This document shows, piece by piece, positions 34,811 to 43,672 of a stretch of DNA of 64,000 nt. Origin of the DNA: Variovorax sp. E3 (lineage in GTDB: Bacteria > Pseudomonadota > Gammaproteobacteria > Burkholderiales > Burkholderiaceae_C); assembly GCF_016082275.1 (NCBI RefSeq), contig NZ_MOWM01000009.1:49896-113895 (forward strand), in the 5' to 3' direction. The notes below the pieces were generated by a model. That model saw only the letters and a list, made by a program, of their open reading frames with translations. It was not told the DNA's origin and searched no databases. The position numbers and the translations under genes were made by a program. Positions within the stretch are counted from its first letter, which is position 1; each line of letters begins with the position of its first letter.

Positions 34811-36415
34811 TCAATCGAGCGCCATGCCCAGCCGCGCGCATGCGCGATGAAGCAAGGCCCTGATTTCGCCGATGTCCTTCGCCACGCCGTAGACGACATG
34901 GTCCGGTCGCACCAGCGCGGCGCCGCAGCCGTTTCGCTCGAACCATTGCGCCAGCAGTCCATCGACTTCCACGAGCGCGAGAACGCCCGCCACAGGGGCT
35001 TCATCGCCCGTGCAGACGACCACCTGCGCCTGCAGCGCAGCCAGCGCCTCCTGCCATTGCGCCAGCAATGCGGCGGCGGGGGCGGCGCGCAGCACGAGCA
35101 GGAAGCCCGGCGGCGCGAGGTCGTCCATCCTCTGCGCGTCGCCCACCGTGGCGGCGCCGGCAATGCGCACGACGGGCTGGGGAAATGGCGTGCCCTGCGG
35201 CGTTTCGGCGCTGTCGATCAGGCCGTGGCGGATGCCCGGCAGCAGGCTATGGCGCAGTTGCACCTTCACCCGGTTGCCCTGTTGTGCGCGCAGTTCGCGA
35301 TCGCGCTGCATCGCACGCGCCGGATCGCGCTCGCAGATGATCTGCCCCAGGCGCTTCACGGTGGCGGTGACTTCCTCGACCTGCGGGCCGCGCTCGGCGC
35401 CGTAGCTGTCCAGCAGGCTGTCGGGTGCGCGGCCGTCCAGCACCGTGTCCAGCTTCCAGGCGAGGTTGAGCGCGTCGCGCAGTCCCTGGCACATGCCCTG
35501 CGCCAGAAAGGGAGGCATCTGGTGTGCGCTGTCTCCGGCGAGCAGCACCGGTCCCTTGCGCCATTGCTCCAGCACCACGGCGTGAAAGCGGTAGGTGGCC
35601 GCGCGCCAGATCCGCGCATCCATCGGCGCGAGCCAGGGCGCCAGCAGCTTCCATATCGCGTCGTGCGGCATCTCGCGCTGCTCGGCTTCGTCCGGCATCA
35701 GCAGGAACTCCCAGCGGCGGTGCGTGCCGGGGCCGACCACGTAGGTGCAGGGCCGGGAAGGATCGCAGTACTGGATGTTGGTGGCGGGCAGGTCCGCCAG
35801 CCTGGATTCGTGCACGTGCATGTCCACGACGATCCACGGCTCGTCGAAGTCGAGGCTCTTCAGGCGCAGGCCCAGCCGCTTGCGCGTGGGGCTGGCGCCA
35901 CCGTCGCAAGCCACCACATAGCGAGCCCGCACCCGCGAGATCTCGCCTTGCGGCGTGCGCACCGTCAGCACGGCGCCGCCTTCGGCGTCTTCCTGCTGCA
36001 CGTCCGTCACTTCGTGGCCGAGGCGGACCTGCACCGTGGGCAGCGCCGCGACGGCGTCGCGCAATGCGGCTTCGAGTGCCGGCTGGTTGAAGGTGTAGGA
36101 GGGGGCCCAGGCGAGCGGATAGGGGGAGGGCCCCATGTCGAAATGCTGGATCGGCTCGCCATCGCATCCCTGGTAGAGGGTGGGCCGGTACGGCGTCATG
36201 TGCGCGGCCAGCGCACCCGCGATGCCCAGCTGCTGGAAGGTGCGCATCGCCTCGTGGTCGAGCGCGAAGGCGCGTGGCAGCGGGTAGACCTGGTCCGACT
36301 TGTCGAAGACGGCCACGCGCCGACCTCGCTGCCCCAGCAGTGCGGCAAGCGAGGCGCCCACGGGGCCGAAGCCGACGATGGCGACGTCAAGGGTGTCGTT
36401 GAGGGAGGAATGCAT
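34811..36415 (-). CDS. FAD-dependent aromatic monooxygenase, MhpA-like
   Basis: 534 residues of the class A flavoprotein hydroxylase family. The N-terminal DVAIVGFGPVGASLAALLG holds the FAD dinucleotide motif, VVACDGGASPTRK is the DG motif, and VLLAGDSAHQMPPFLAQGMCQGLRDALNLAWKL (quoted as GDSAHQMPPF and GLRDALNLAWKL) is the GD motif. Its length and its C-terminal thioredoxin-like domain fit MhpA (3-(3-hydroxyphenyl)propionate hydroxylase) relatives, which add OH to a phenol ring using NADH and O2. Substrate here is unknown. The start overlaps an ATGCAT element and faces an alcohol dehydrogenase across a promoter rich in TGCAT sites. Confidence 0.87.
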   Translation of the reverse strand: MHSSLNDTLDVAIVGFGPVGASLAALLGQRGRRVAVFDKSDQVYPLPRAFALDHEAMRTFQQLGIAGALAAHMTPYRPTLYQGCDGEPIQHFDMGPSPYPLAWAPSYTFNQPALEAALRDAVAALPTVQVRLGHEVTDVQQEDAEGGAVLTVRTPQGEISRVRARYVVACDGGASPTRKRLGLRLKSLDFDEPWIVVDMHVHESRLADLPATNIQYCDPSRPCTYVVGPGTHRRWEFLLMPDEAEQREMPHDAIWKLLAPWLAPMDARIWRAATYRFHAVVLEQWRKGPVLLAGDSAHQMPPFLAQGMCQGLRDALNLAWKLDTVLDGRAPDSLLDSYGAERGPQVEEVTATVKRLGQIICERDPARAMQRDRELRAQQGNRVKVQLRHSLLPGIRHGLIDSAETPQGTPFPQPVVRIAGAATVGDAQRMDDLAPPGFLLVLRAAPAAALLAQWQEALAALQAQVVVCTGDEAPVAGVLALVEVDGLLAQWFERNGCGAALVRPDHVVYGVAKDIGEIRALLHRACARLGMALD

Positions 36416-36423
36416 TAGGTCGT

Positions 36424-36539
36424 TTGTGCAGAATAATTGAATTGTGCATAAAATACTTGAACGTGCATTCAGGGTTCATACCGATGCGACGGTGGGCATG
36501 GGGAAGAAAATGCACAAAACTGCAAATTGTGCATTTTTT
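36424..36539. promoter_or_regulatory. Divergent promoter with repeated TGCAT/TGCAC operator candidates
   Basis: Between the MhpA-like and alcohol dehydrogenase starts lie TTGTGCA (36424-36430), ATTGTGCATAAAAT (36441-36454), GTGCAT (36463-36468), AAAATGCACAAAAC (36507-36520) and ATTGTGCATTTTTT (36526-36539). The shared core TTGTGCAT/ATGCACAA recurs at the GntR start (38901) and before the FAH gene (40006-40055). The region is strikingly AT-rich for this genome. Confidence 0.65.
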
Positions 36540-36552
36540 AAAAGGAGACAAG

Positions 36553-37662
36553 ATGTCGACGATGAAAGCCGCGCGCCTTCACAAGGTAGGCGCCCCCATG
36601 GAAATCGAGCAACTGCCCATTCCGCAGCCCGCGGCCAACGATGTGCAAGTCCGCGTGAGGGCCTGCGGCATCGTGCCCAACCTGGGCAACATCCTGGCCA
36701 ATTGGACCACCTGGTTCCCGGAACTGCCGCTGCCGCCGCTGCCCGCGGTGTTCGGCCTGGACCCGGCGGGCGAGGTCACCGCGGTGGGATCGCACGTGCA
36801 TGCCTGGAAGCCGGGCGACCGCGTGTACGTCAACCCCAGCCTGTACTGCGGCGGCTGCCGGGCCTGCCGCGGCGGCGACCTGATCAACTGCACGCACTAT
36901 GCCTTCAGCGGCTACTTCGGCTTCTCTGAGCACTCGCTCAAGCTCTACAAGAACTATCCCAACGGCGGACTGGCCGAATACATGATCGCGCCGCAGTACG
37001 CCCTGGTGAAGTTGCCCGACAACGTCAGCTTCAACCAGGCCGCGCGCTTCGGCTACTTGGGCACCATGTACTCGGCCATGCGCAAGGCGGGCATCGGGCC
37101 GGGCAAGAGCATGCTCGTCAACGGCGTCAGCGGCACACTGGGCATCGGTGGCGCGCTGTTCGGCTTGGCCATGGGCGCCACGCGCATCCTCGGCACCGGG
37201 CGCAACGCTGAACTGCTCGCCCGGGTGAAGGCGCTGGCGCCCGATCGCATCGAGGTGTTCTCCAATGCCGGCGGCGAAGCCATCGACGCCTGGGCCAAGG
37301 CGCGCACGGGGGGCCTGGGCGTGGACACTTTCATCGATGCCCTGGGCCCCGGCGCGCCGCACGAGACGATGCAGCAGGGCATCCGTGCGCTCAAGCGAGG
37401 TGGCCGTGCCTTCAACATCGGCGCCATCGCCGGCATGGTCGGGCTGGACCTGCACACCATGATGGACGACCAGCAGAGCATCGAGGGCTCGGCCTGGTTC
37501 ACCGCCGGCGAAGGCCAGGACATTGCCGACATGGCCGAGGCCGGAACGCTGGACCTCTCCATCTTCGAGCACGTCTGCCATCCGCTGGAGCGCGTGAACG
37601 AGGCCATCTCGGGCATCGCGAGCCGCAACGGCGGCTTCAGCAACTTCGTCATCAATCCCTGA
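36553..37662 (+). CDS. Zinc-dependent alcohol dehydrogenase family protein
   Basis: 369 residues, medium-chain dehydrogenase fold. GDRVYVNPSLYCGGCRACRGG and LINC carry the Cys cluster of the structural zinc (quoted partly), FGLDPAGEVTAVGSHV is the GroES-like core, and a nucleotide-binding half includes VNGVSGTLGIGGALFGLAMGA. The usual first catalytic Cys position reads CGIVPNLGN. It likely oxidises an alcohol or reduces an aldehyde in the aromatic cluster. AAAGGAG precedes ATG 36553 by 6 bases. It is first of a two-gene unit with the cupin. Confidence 0.85.
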   Translation: MSTMKAARLHKVGAPMEIEQLPIPQPAANDVQVRVRACGIVPNLGNILANWTTWFPELPLPPLPAVFGLDPAGEVTAVGSHVHAWKPGDRVYVNPSLYCGGCRACRGGDLINCTHYAFSGYFGFSEHSLKLYKNYPNGGLAEYMIAPQYALVKLPDNVSFNQAARFGYLGTMYSAMRKAGIGPGKSMLVNGVSGTLGIGGALFGLAMGATRILGTGRNAELLARVKALAPDRIEVFSNAGGEAIDAWAKARTGGLGVDTFIDALGPGAPHETMQQGIRALKRGGRAFNIGAIAGMVGLDLHTMMDDQQSIEGSAWFTAGEGQDIADMAEAGTLDLSIFEHVCHPLERVNEAISGIASRNGGFSNFVINP

Positions 37663-37671
37663 GAGGCGCAC

Positions 37672-38214
37672 ATGAAAGTCAGACGTGTGGTGGCAGGGAC
37701 ATCGGTCGACGGCCGCTCCCGGGTGTTCGAGGACACGGCGGCTGCGCGCGCCGTCGAATTCGAGAGTTCGCCCGGCTTTGCGGCGACGCTGTTGTGGGCC
37801 ACGGACGGCACGGGGCAGGTCGGGCCAGGCGCGCCGCGCGACCGCACCCGCTCGGCCACCTTCGTGCCGGGGCAGGGGGAAACACTGCTCATGTTCGTGA
37901 CCTTCCCGCCCGACAGCGTGATGACGCGTGCCGACTTCGACGGCGCGGCATTCGGTGCCGAGTTCGCGCAAAAGATCCCCGGGCTGGCCGAGGCCTTCGA
38001 AGTCGACCATCCCGGCATGCACACCACGGACAGCATCGACTACGACGTGGTGCTCGACGGGGAGATCACGCTGGAACTGGACGACGGCGCGCAGGTTGCG
38101 CTGCGCCGGCACGACGTGGCCGTGCAGCACGGCAACCGCCATGCCTGGCGGAACCTGAGCGACAAGCCCGCCACGATGCTGTTCGTGCTGATGGGGGCGA
38201 AGCGCACGGCGTGA
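37672..38214 (+). CDS. Cupin-domain protein
   Basis: 180 residues. The C-terminal ~90 form a cupin barrel: GMHTTDSIDYDVVLDGEITLELDDG with the first motif (quoted in part as DSIDYDVVLDGEITLEL), and VQHGNRHAWRN in the second, providing His ligands. An N-terminal half of similar size precedes it. Cupins of this sort are often found with aromatic catabolic genes as isomerases, dioxygenases or metabolite sensors. It starts 9 bases after the alcohol dehydrogenase. Confidence 0.8.
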   Translation: MKVRRVVAGTSVDGRSRVFEDTAAARAVEFESSPGFAATLLWATDGTGQVGPGAPRDRTRSATFVPGQGETLLMFVTFPPDSVMTRADFDGAAFGAEFAQKIPGLAEAFEVDHPGMHTTDSIDYDVVLDGEITLELDDGAQVALRRHDVAVQHGNRHAWRNLSDKPATMLFVLMGAKRTA

Positions 38215-38220
38215 GCCGGG

Positions 38221-38274
38221 GACCGCGGCATGGTCCGCTGCGCCGATGACCGCGGCATGGTCCGCTGCGCCGAT
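38221..38274. repeat. Perfect 27-bp tandem duplication
   Basis: Two adjacent identical copies of a 27-base unit starting GACCGCGGCATGGTCCGCTG, located between the cupin stop and the end of the convergent FMN reductase gene. The following bases GACCGG begin a third, diverging copy. Confidence 0.9.
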
Positions 38275-38281
38275 GACCGGC

Positions 38282-38868
38282 TCAGGCCGGCCGCAGGCGC
38301 GCGCCGGCCAGCATCGCGATCTCGTCCAGCAGTTCTTCGAGGGCCACGCGGATGAAGTCGAGCGTCGGCGCATCGGCCAGCCGGCCGTCCTGGATGCGCG
38401 AGGCCACGTTGGCGATGGCCACGTGCTGGCGCGCCAATGGGCGCGCCAGCGTGGCGGCCAGTGCGTCGCGGATCTGCGCCTGCGCCCGCACGCCGCCGGC
38501 GGTGCCGGGCGACGCGGTCATGATGAGCGCCGGCTTGCTCCTGAGCGGCGAGGCGAAGCCCGGCCTGGAGGCCCAGTCGATGGCGTTCTTCAGCACGCCC
38601 GGCATGCCGTAGTTGTATTCGGGCGAGCACAGCACGAGGCCGTCGGCGCCTGCAATGGCGTTCTTGAGCCGTGCCACGGGTTCGGGCGGGGCGTCGCGTC
38701 GAGGTCGGCGTTGTAGGGCGGAATGTCTTCGAGCGTGACGATCCGCACCGTCACGCCGGGTGGCAGCAAGGGTTGCAGGCTGCGCAGCACGGCCGTGCAA
38801 CTCGAGGCCCGGCGAAGGCTGCCGGAGATGGCGACAAGCTGCGCGGTGGGGTGGTCGTCGTTCTTCAA
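38282..38868 (-). pseudogene. NAD(P)H-dependent FMN reductase (frameshifted as sequenced)
   Basis: The N-terminal frame from TTG 38868 has VAISGSLRRASSCTAVLRSL and IPPYNADLDA; the C-terminal frame ending at 38282 has VARLKNAIAGADGLVLCSPEYNYGMPGVLKNAIDW (key part SPEYNYGMPGVLKNAIDW), the flavodoxin-like FMN site. They join if one base is restored at 38695/38696 in an Ala codon (GACGC_GAC). The restored protein is ~195 residues, normal for the family, and would give reduced flavin or reduce quinones for the monooxygenase route. The start is 35 bases from the divergent GntR gene. Confidence 0.85.
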
Positions 38869-38900
38869 GGTGTTCGGCTCCGGTTTTTGGGCGAGGGGAG

Positions 38901-38912
38901 TTTATGCATAAA
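38901..38912. promoter_or_regulatory. TTTATGCATAAA palindrome over the GntR start codon
   Basis: A perfect 12-base palindrome that includes the ATG of the GntR regulator at 38904 and lies 32 bases from the FMN reductase start. It shares its TGCAT core with repeats before the alcohol dehydrogenase and FAH genes, so it is a likely autoregulatory operator. Confidence 0.6.
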
Positions 38913-39629
38913 ATCGAAACCATGTACAAAAAAGAACCGACCGCCGACCGGGCGCTTCCGCTCGTCGACCAGGCCTTCATCCGGTTGCGCCAGGATGTTC
39001 TGTCGGGCACCTATGGCGCTGGCGCGAAGCTCAAGCTCGACGAGCTCCAGGCCGCTTATGGTTTCTCTAGCAGCCCGTTGAGGGAGGCGCTGAGCCGTCT
39101 GGCGCAGGAAGGGCTGATCCGTTCCGACGAGCGTCGCGGCTTCCGCGTGGCGGACATCTCGCCGGAGGATCTCGCGGACATCAGCCGGATGCGCGTCATG
39201 CTCGACCTCCCGGCGCTTCGCGAGTCGATCGCGAATGGCGACGACGCGTGGGAAGCGATGGTGGTCGGCGCCTACCATCGGCTCGAGAAAATCGAGGGCC
39301 GCCTTGGTGATGGTCCCGTCGTGCTCGATGACGACTGGACCCAGGTTCACTCGGCCTTCCACGCCGCGCTGCTGGCGGCCTGCCCGTCGGAGCGCATGCG
39401 CAACTGGAGCGCGAGCCTTTTCGATCAAGCCGAGCGCTACCGCCGCTACTCGGCCCGCTTTCGCAAGGCGGCACGGCGCAAGTCCAACGAGCACCGCAAG
39501 ATCATGGACGCCACCCTGCGCCGCGATGCGCAAACGGCCTGTGCGCTGCTGGAAGAACACATCCTCAGCACGCAGCGCAACGTGATGGCGGTGCTCGGCA
39601 CGGCCGCGGAGCGGGCCGGCAAGAGCTAG
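38904..39629 (+). CDS. GntR-family (FadR/FCD subfamily) transcriptional regulator
   Basis: 241 residues: winged-helix domain (DVLSGTYGAGAKLKLDELQAAYG ... SPLREALSRLAQEGLIRSDERRGFRV, positions ~25-80) and a helical FCD ligand-binding domain (HSAFHAALLAACPSERM ... EHRKIMDATLRRDAQTACALLEEHI, with the His residues used for metal/ligand). ATG 38904 has GGGGAG just upstream; an alternative ATG is six codons later. It is probably a repressor relieved by an organic acid from the aromatic route, binding the TGCAT palindromes at 36.4, 38.9 and 40.0 kb. Confidence 0.87.
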   Translation: MHKIETMYKKEPTADRALPLVDQAFIRLRQDVLSGTYGAGAKLKLDELQAAYGFSSSPLREALSRLAQEGLIRSDERRGFRVADISPEDLADISRMRVMLDLPALRESIANGDDAWEAMVVGAYHRLEKIEGRLGDGPVVLDDDWTQVHSAFHAALLAACPSERMRNWSASLFDQAERYRRYSARFRKAARRKSNEHRKIMDATLRRDAQTACALLEEHILSTQRNVMAVLGTAAERAGKS

Positions 39630-40005
39630 CACCTGCTGCTTGCGGGTTGCGGTCCGTCATGCGCATGCGCATGCGAGTGCCGACGATGCCCAGGTAGCCG
39701 CCCCATACCCGCCTACCGGGCCCATGGGTACGCCCTTGGCGCGCGATAGATCGTCGGTGCCGGGATCGGGCAAGCCCGAGGTCTGGACCCGACCAGCGCC
39801 TTGACCTTCCGCGGGCACTTCAGCGCGAAGTTGCCTGCCCTTGCCGTCCACGGCAAGGGCGCAGGGACAGACCTTTCCACCTCCGCCTTTCAGGCGGCCT
39901 GCATGGCCGCATCAAGGGAGCCGCGCCTGCGCAAAGCACCTTCTTCGGCGATGGGTACGTTCTCTCCCCGTCACTGCAGCGGTCGCACCTGCCCCCGTGG
40001 AAACC
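39630..40005. other. Intergenic stretch with a strong hairpin, no gene
   Basis: About 375 bases between the GntR gene and the FAH promoter. It contains alternating GCATGC repeats near 39660 and a perfect 10-bp hairpin GCCCTTGCCG-TCCA-CGGCAAGGGC at 39837-39860, not followed by a T-run. Short open frames exist but none has domain or start support. Confidence 0.5.
39837..39860. terminator. Perfect hairpin, possible terminator after the GntR gene
   Basis: Arms GCCCTTGCCG and CGGCAAGGGC around a TCCA loop, 208 bases past the GntR stop. There is no T-run, so if it terminates it is not a standard intrinsic terminator; it may instead be an RNA-stabilising stem. Confidence 0.3.
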
Positions 40006-40055
40006 ACTATGCATGTATTTTGTTTTATGCACAAAAATCTATTCGTGCATTAAAC
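40006..40055 (+). promoter_or_regulatory. AT-rich promoter of the FAH operon with TGCAT/TGCAC repeats
   Basis: ACTATGCATGTAT (40006-40018), TTTTATGCACAAAA (40023-40036) and ATTCGTGCATTAAAC (40041-40055) lie 65-115 bases before the FAH start. The centre element TTTTATGCACAAAA is nearly identical to sites before the alcohol dehydrogenase gene, which suggests one regulator for both promoters. Confidence 0.6.
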
Positions 40056-40118
40056 TGAAAACTGAACACGGGTCGATGCCGCCCCGTTGTGCAACGCCCA
40101 ATCCGAAAGAGTCAACGC

Positions 40119-40979
40119 ATGAAACTGATGTCCTACTCACTCGCAGGCCGCGAAACCTGGGGCGCCGTCGTCGACGCCGGCGTGGTCGAACTGGCCGCCC
40201 GGACCGGCCACGCCACGCTGGCCGACTTCATCGCCAGCGCGGACTTCGCGCGCCGCGACGCACTGGTGGCGGGGCTCGCCGCCGATGTGCCGTTGTCCGA
40301 CGTGCGCTACCTGCCGGTGATTCCGAAACCCGAGAAGATCATTTGCGCCGTGCGCAACTACATGGACCACCACCAGGAGGTGCTGGCCGCGGGCATGCAT
40401 CGCGAGCTGTCCGAGCAGCCGCCGATCTTCCTGCGCGTGTGGCGTTCGCAGACGCCGCACGAAGGGCCGATCGTGCGCCCGCGCGTGTCCGAGTCGCTCG
40501 ACTGGGAGGGCGAACTGGCGGTGATCATCGGCGAGGGCGGCCGCGATATCCAGGAGGCCGACGCCTGGAAGCACGTGGCCGGCTACAGCTGCTACAACGA
40601 CGGCAGCGTGCGGGAATGGCAGTTCCACGCCAAGCAGATCGCCTCGGGCAAGAACTTCGAATCGACCGGCGGCTTCGGCCCGTGGATGGTCACGGCCGAC
40701 GAGATCGCGCCGGGGCGCGAGCTCAAGCTCGAGACGCGCCTCAACGGCGAGGTGGTGCAGTCGAGCCACACGGGACACATGATCTTCCCGATTCCGCGAT
40801 TGATTGCGTACGCGTCCACGATCTTCACGCTGGTACCCGGCGACGTGGTCATCACCGGCACGCCGGCCGGCGTGGGCTGGAGCAAGAAGCCCCCGCGCTT
40901 CATGAAGCCGGGCGACATCGTCGAAGTCGAGATCGAAGCCGTGGGCCTGCTGCGCAATCGCGTGGTGGCGCAAGACTGA
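40119..40979 (+). CDS. Fumarylacetoacetate hydrolase (FAH) family protein
   Basis: 286 residues. The core has ICAVRNYMDHHQEV, the metal-binding acidic residues in SLDWEGELAVIIG, HVAGYSCYNDGSVREWQ, KNFESTGGFGPWMVTADEI, and VITGTPAGVGW. The family hydrolyses C-C bonds in acylpyruvates or decarboxylates/tautomerises meta-cleavage products. In this cluster it most likely processes the ring-fission product. ATG 40119 fits the family start (MKLMSYSL). First gene of a five-gene plus-strand operon behind a TGCAT-rich promoter. Confidence 0.88.
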   Translation: MKLMSYSLAGRETWGAVVDAGVVELAARTGHATLADFIASADFARRDALVAGLAADVPLSDVRYLPVIPKPEKIICAVRNYMDHHQEVLAAGMHRELSEQPPIFLRVWRSQTPHEGPIVRPRVSESLDWEGELAVIIGEGGRDIQEADAWKHVAGYSCYNDGSVREWQFHAKQIASGKNFESTGGFGPWMVTADEIAPGRELKLETRLNGEVVQSSHTGHMIFPIPRLIAYASTIFTLVPGDVVITGTPAGVGWSKKPPRFMKPGDIVEVEIEAVGLLRNRVVAQD

Positions 40980-41049
40980 GCGCCCGTCCTTCGGTCCGGC
41001 ATCGTGCGAGACGCCCGCAAAAGGGCGCCGCCCCCCAGGAGACAAAACC

Positions 41050-42021
41050 TTGAAACGAAGAACCCTTCTGGCCGCCTGCGCGGCGACTGCCGCCGCGTGG
41101 CCGGCCTGCCAGGCCCTTGCGCAGGGCTACCCCGATCGAGCGGTGAAGCTCTACCAGGGCTTCGCGCCGGGCGGCAATGCCGATGCGATCGCCAGGGCCA
41201 TCGGCGTCGAGATGGGCAAGGCGCTCGGTCGGCCGATCGTGGTCGAAGCGCAGCCGGGCGCGGGCGGCACCATTGCGGCAGCCTCGGTCGCGCGCGCCAA
41301 GCCCGACGGCTACACCCTTCTGCTGGCCACCGGCGGGCACGCGGTGGCGGGGGCGCTTTACAACACGCTGCCCTACAAGACCGTGGACGACTTCGAGGCC
41401 GTGTCCACCGTCACCTACTTTCCCTTCCTGATCGTCGTCAACGCCGGTTCGAAGGTGCAGGGGCTCGCCGAACTCGTCGCGCTGGCGAAGGCCGCGCCGG
41501 GAACGGTGGCGTACGGCACCGCAGGCATCGGGTCGACACACCATCTGGCCGGCGAACTGCTCACCAAGATGGCCGGCGTGTCGATGATGCACGTGCCCTA
41601 CCGCGGCGATGCCGCATCCGTCACCGCGCTGCTCGGTGGCGAGGTGCCCTTCATCATCGCGCCGCCGACGGCGGTGCTTTCGACCATCCAGGCCGGCAAG
41701 CTGCGCGCCGTGGCGACGACGGGGCCGCAGCGCTGGCCGGGACTGCCGAAGGTACCGACGGTTGCGGAGCAGGGCATAGCGGGGTATGACGTGCGCTCGT
41801 GGGCGGGCATCCTGGCGCCGGCGGGCACTCGGCGCGCAATCGTCGATCGGCTCAACGCCGAGACTTTGCGTGCGCTGCAGGCTCCGTCGGTGCGCCAGCG
41901 CCTGGAGGACATGGGTGGCGAGGCACGCGGCAGCACGCCCGAGGAGATGAAGGCTCTGGTGGCACGGGAGCTGGAAAAGTGGACCCAGGTGGTCGCCGAC
42001 GCAAGGATTCCCAGGCAATGA
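41050..42021 (+). CDS. Bug-type (TctC family) periplasmic solute-binding protein
   Basis: 323 residues from TTG 41050, which has AGGAG 8 bases upstream. A signal peptide (KRRTLLAACAATAAAWPACQALAQ) precedes the mature GYPDRAVKLYQGFAPGGNADAIARAI and VVEAQPGAGGTIAAASVARA, typical Bug motifs. As part of the aromatic operon it probably binds an aromatic or dicarboxylic acid. No TctA/TctB membrane partners are nearby. Confidence 0.88.
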   Translation: MKRRTLLAACAATAAAWPACQALAQGYPDRAVKLYQGFAPGGNADAIARAIGVEMGKALGRPIVVEAQPGAGGTIAAASVARAKPDGYTLLLATGGHAVAGALYNTLPYKTVDDFEAVSTVTYFPFLIVVNAGSKVQGLAELVALAKAAPGTVAYGTAGIGSTHHLAGELLTKMAGVSMMHVPYRGDAASVTALLGGEVPFIIAPPTAVLSTIQAGKLRAVATTGPQRWPGLPKVPTVAEQGIAGYDVRSWAGILAPAGTRRAIVDRLNAETLRALQAPSVRQRLEDMGGEARGSTPEEMKALVARELEKWTQVVADARIPRQ

Positions 42022-42069
42022 ACGACCGTCCGAATGATTGGACGCATGAATGAACGAAAGACTCACGCC

Positions 42070-42648
42070 ATGTCACTGATCGCGCTGCGCAAGCGAAGCC
42101 TCACCGTCGAGACCGTCTTCCACGAGGGCGGCCCACCGCCGCGCAAACCGCTGCGCATTGCCGCCGCGTGCGCGGTCGTCCGCAACCCCTACGCCGGCCG
42201 CTACGAGCCCGACCTGATGCCGTTCATGGCGGAACTGAGAAGCCTGGGCACCTCGCTGGCCGAGGAACTCGTGGCCACGCTGGGCAAGGACAACGTCGAG
42301 GCCTACAGCAAGGCGGCCATCGTCGGCGTTAACGGCGAACTCGAGCACGGCGCGGTCTGGCACGAGGCCGGCGGCTGGGCGATGCGCCAGGTGCTCGGCG
42401 AGCCCAAGGCCATCGTGCCCGCGGCCAAGGCGGTCGCAGCCACCGGCTACCGCCTGATGGTGCCGCTGCACTACATCCACGCTGCCTACGTACGCAGCCA
42501 CTTCAACACCGTCGAGGTGGGCATCCAGGACGCGCCGCGGCCCGACGAGATTCTCTTCGCGCTGGTGATGGCCGACGGCGGGCGCATCCACTCGCGCCTG
42601 GGCGGCCTGACCAAGGACAAGGTCTCGGTGAACGACGGGCAGCGTTGA
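42070..42648 (+). CDS. 'Amino acid synthesis' family protein (AA_synth domain)
   Basis: 192 residues; KPLRIAAACAVVRNPYAGRYEPDL, MAELRSLGTSLAEELVATLG and MVPLHYIHAAYVRSHFNTVEVGIQDAPRPDEI are diagnostic of this small family (each quoted in reduced form). Despite its name, its reaction is not established; members recur in Burkholderiales operons for pyrimidine, urea-like or aromatic breakdown, next to Bug receptors, as here. Start ATG 42070 is preferred to one 36 bases upstream. It ends 2 bases before the reductase. Confidence 0.78.
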   Translation: MSLIALRKRSLTVETVFHEGGPPPRKPLRIAAACAVVRNPYAGRYEPDLMPFMAELRSLGTSLAEELVATLGKDNVEAYSKAAIVGVNGELEHGAVWHEAGGWAMRQVLGEPKAIVPAAKAVAATGYRLMVPLHYIHAAYVRSHFNTVEVGIQDAPRPDEILFALVMADGGRIHSRLGGLTKDKVSVNDGQR

Positions 42649-42650
42649 GC

Positions 42651-43654
42651 ATGACGAACCACACCATGCGCGCCGTGCAGCTGTCCGAAACGGGCGGCCC
42701 CGAGGTGCTTCGGCTGGTCGACGTGCCGCTGCCCGATCCCGGCCCGGGCCAGGTGCGCGTCCGGGCCGCGGCCATCGGCGCGGGCGGTCCCGACGTGCTC
42801 ATCCGCAACGGCACCTACAAGTGGATGCCGCCGCTGCCGGCCATTCCGGGCAACGAAATGGCGGGAATGGTCGATGCGGTCGGCGCGGGCGTCACGCGTC
42901 TGTCCGAGGGCGATCGCGTGCTCGTGAGCGCGCGCGAACTCGCGCAGCGCGGCGGCTGCTACGCCGAATGCATCTGCGTGAGCGAGTCGGCGCCTTTTGT
43001 GCTGCCGCCGGGGCTGGGCTTCGAGGACGCGGTGAGCTGGGCAACTTCCAGCTCGCTCTTGCGTTGCTTGCGAGCAATGGCAACCTGCGGGCGCAGACCA
43101 TCCTCGTGCCGGGTGCGGCGGGCGGCGTCGCGACCGCGCTGGCGCAGGTTGCGCGCGCACGCGGGCTGCGCGTGATCGGCACCGCCTCGTCGGACGAGAA
43201 GCGCGCCTTCGCGCTGGAGAACGGCGTGAGCGAGGTCATCGATGGCGACCCCGCGACGCTGCCCGACCGCGTGATGGCGCTGACCGACGGGCGCGGCGCC
43301 GACCTGGCGTTCGACCATGTCGGCGGCGCGCTCTTCATTGCCTGCCTGCGATCGCTGGCGCCATTCGGCATGGCCGTTTCCTACAACATCCTCGCGGGCC
43401 CACCCGCGAACGACGTCTTCGGCGAACTGCGAAAGCTGCTCGGCAGGAGCCTGGCGATCCGCACGTTCTCGATCCACACCATCGACAGCGACATCGCGCA
43501 GCGCCGCGGCCTCATGGAGGAGGCCATCGCGCTGATGGCGGCGGGAAAGGTGCGCGCTGCGCGTGCCACCCGCATCCCGCTGGCCGAGGCGCGGCGCGCG
43601 CACGAGCTGCTGGACCACGGCAATTCGCTCGGCAAACTCGTCCTGATTCCCTGA
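42651..43654 (+). pseudogene. Quinone oxidoreductase-like medium-chain dehydrogenase (frameshifted as sequenced)
   Basis: The first frame (42651-43042) holds the GroES-like half: MRAVQLSETGGPEVLRLVDVPLP and PAIPGNEMAGMVDAVGAGVTRL. The second frame (43043-43654) has the nucleotide-binding half: TILVPGAAGGVATALAQVARARG, DLAFDHVGGALF, and ends with NSLGKLVLIP. One base is missing at 43042/43043 in an Ala codon (TGGGC_AAC). Restored length ~334 residues, normal for zinc-free quinone reductases. It would reduce a quinone or enone in the aromatic route. Confidence 0.85.
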
Positions 43655-43672
43655 CTCCCCATCGAGGCCATC

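Noticed and set aside
39657..39851. 64-codon minus-strand frame between the GntR and FAH genes
   Set aside because: No ribosome site, no domain, and it overlaps the hairpin at 39837; I could not support it as a gene.
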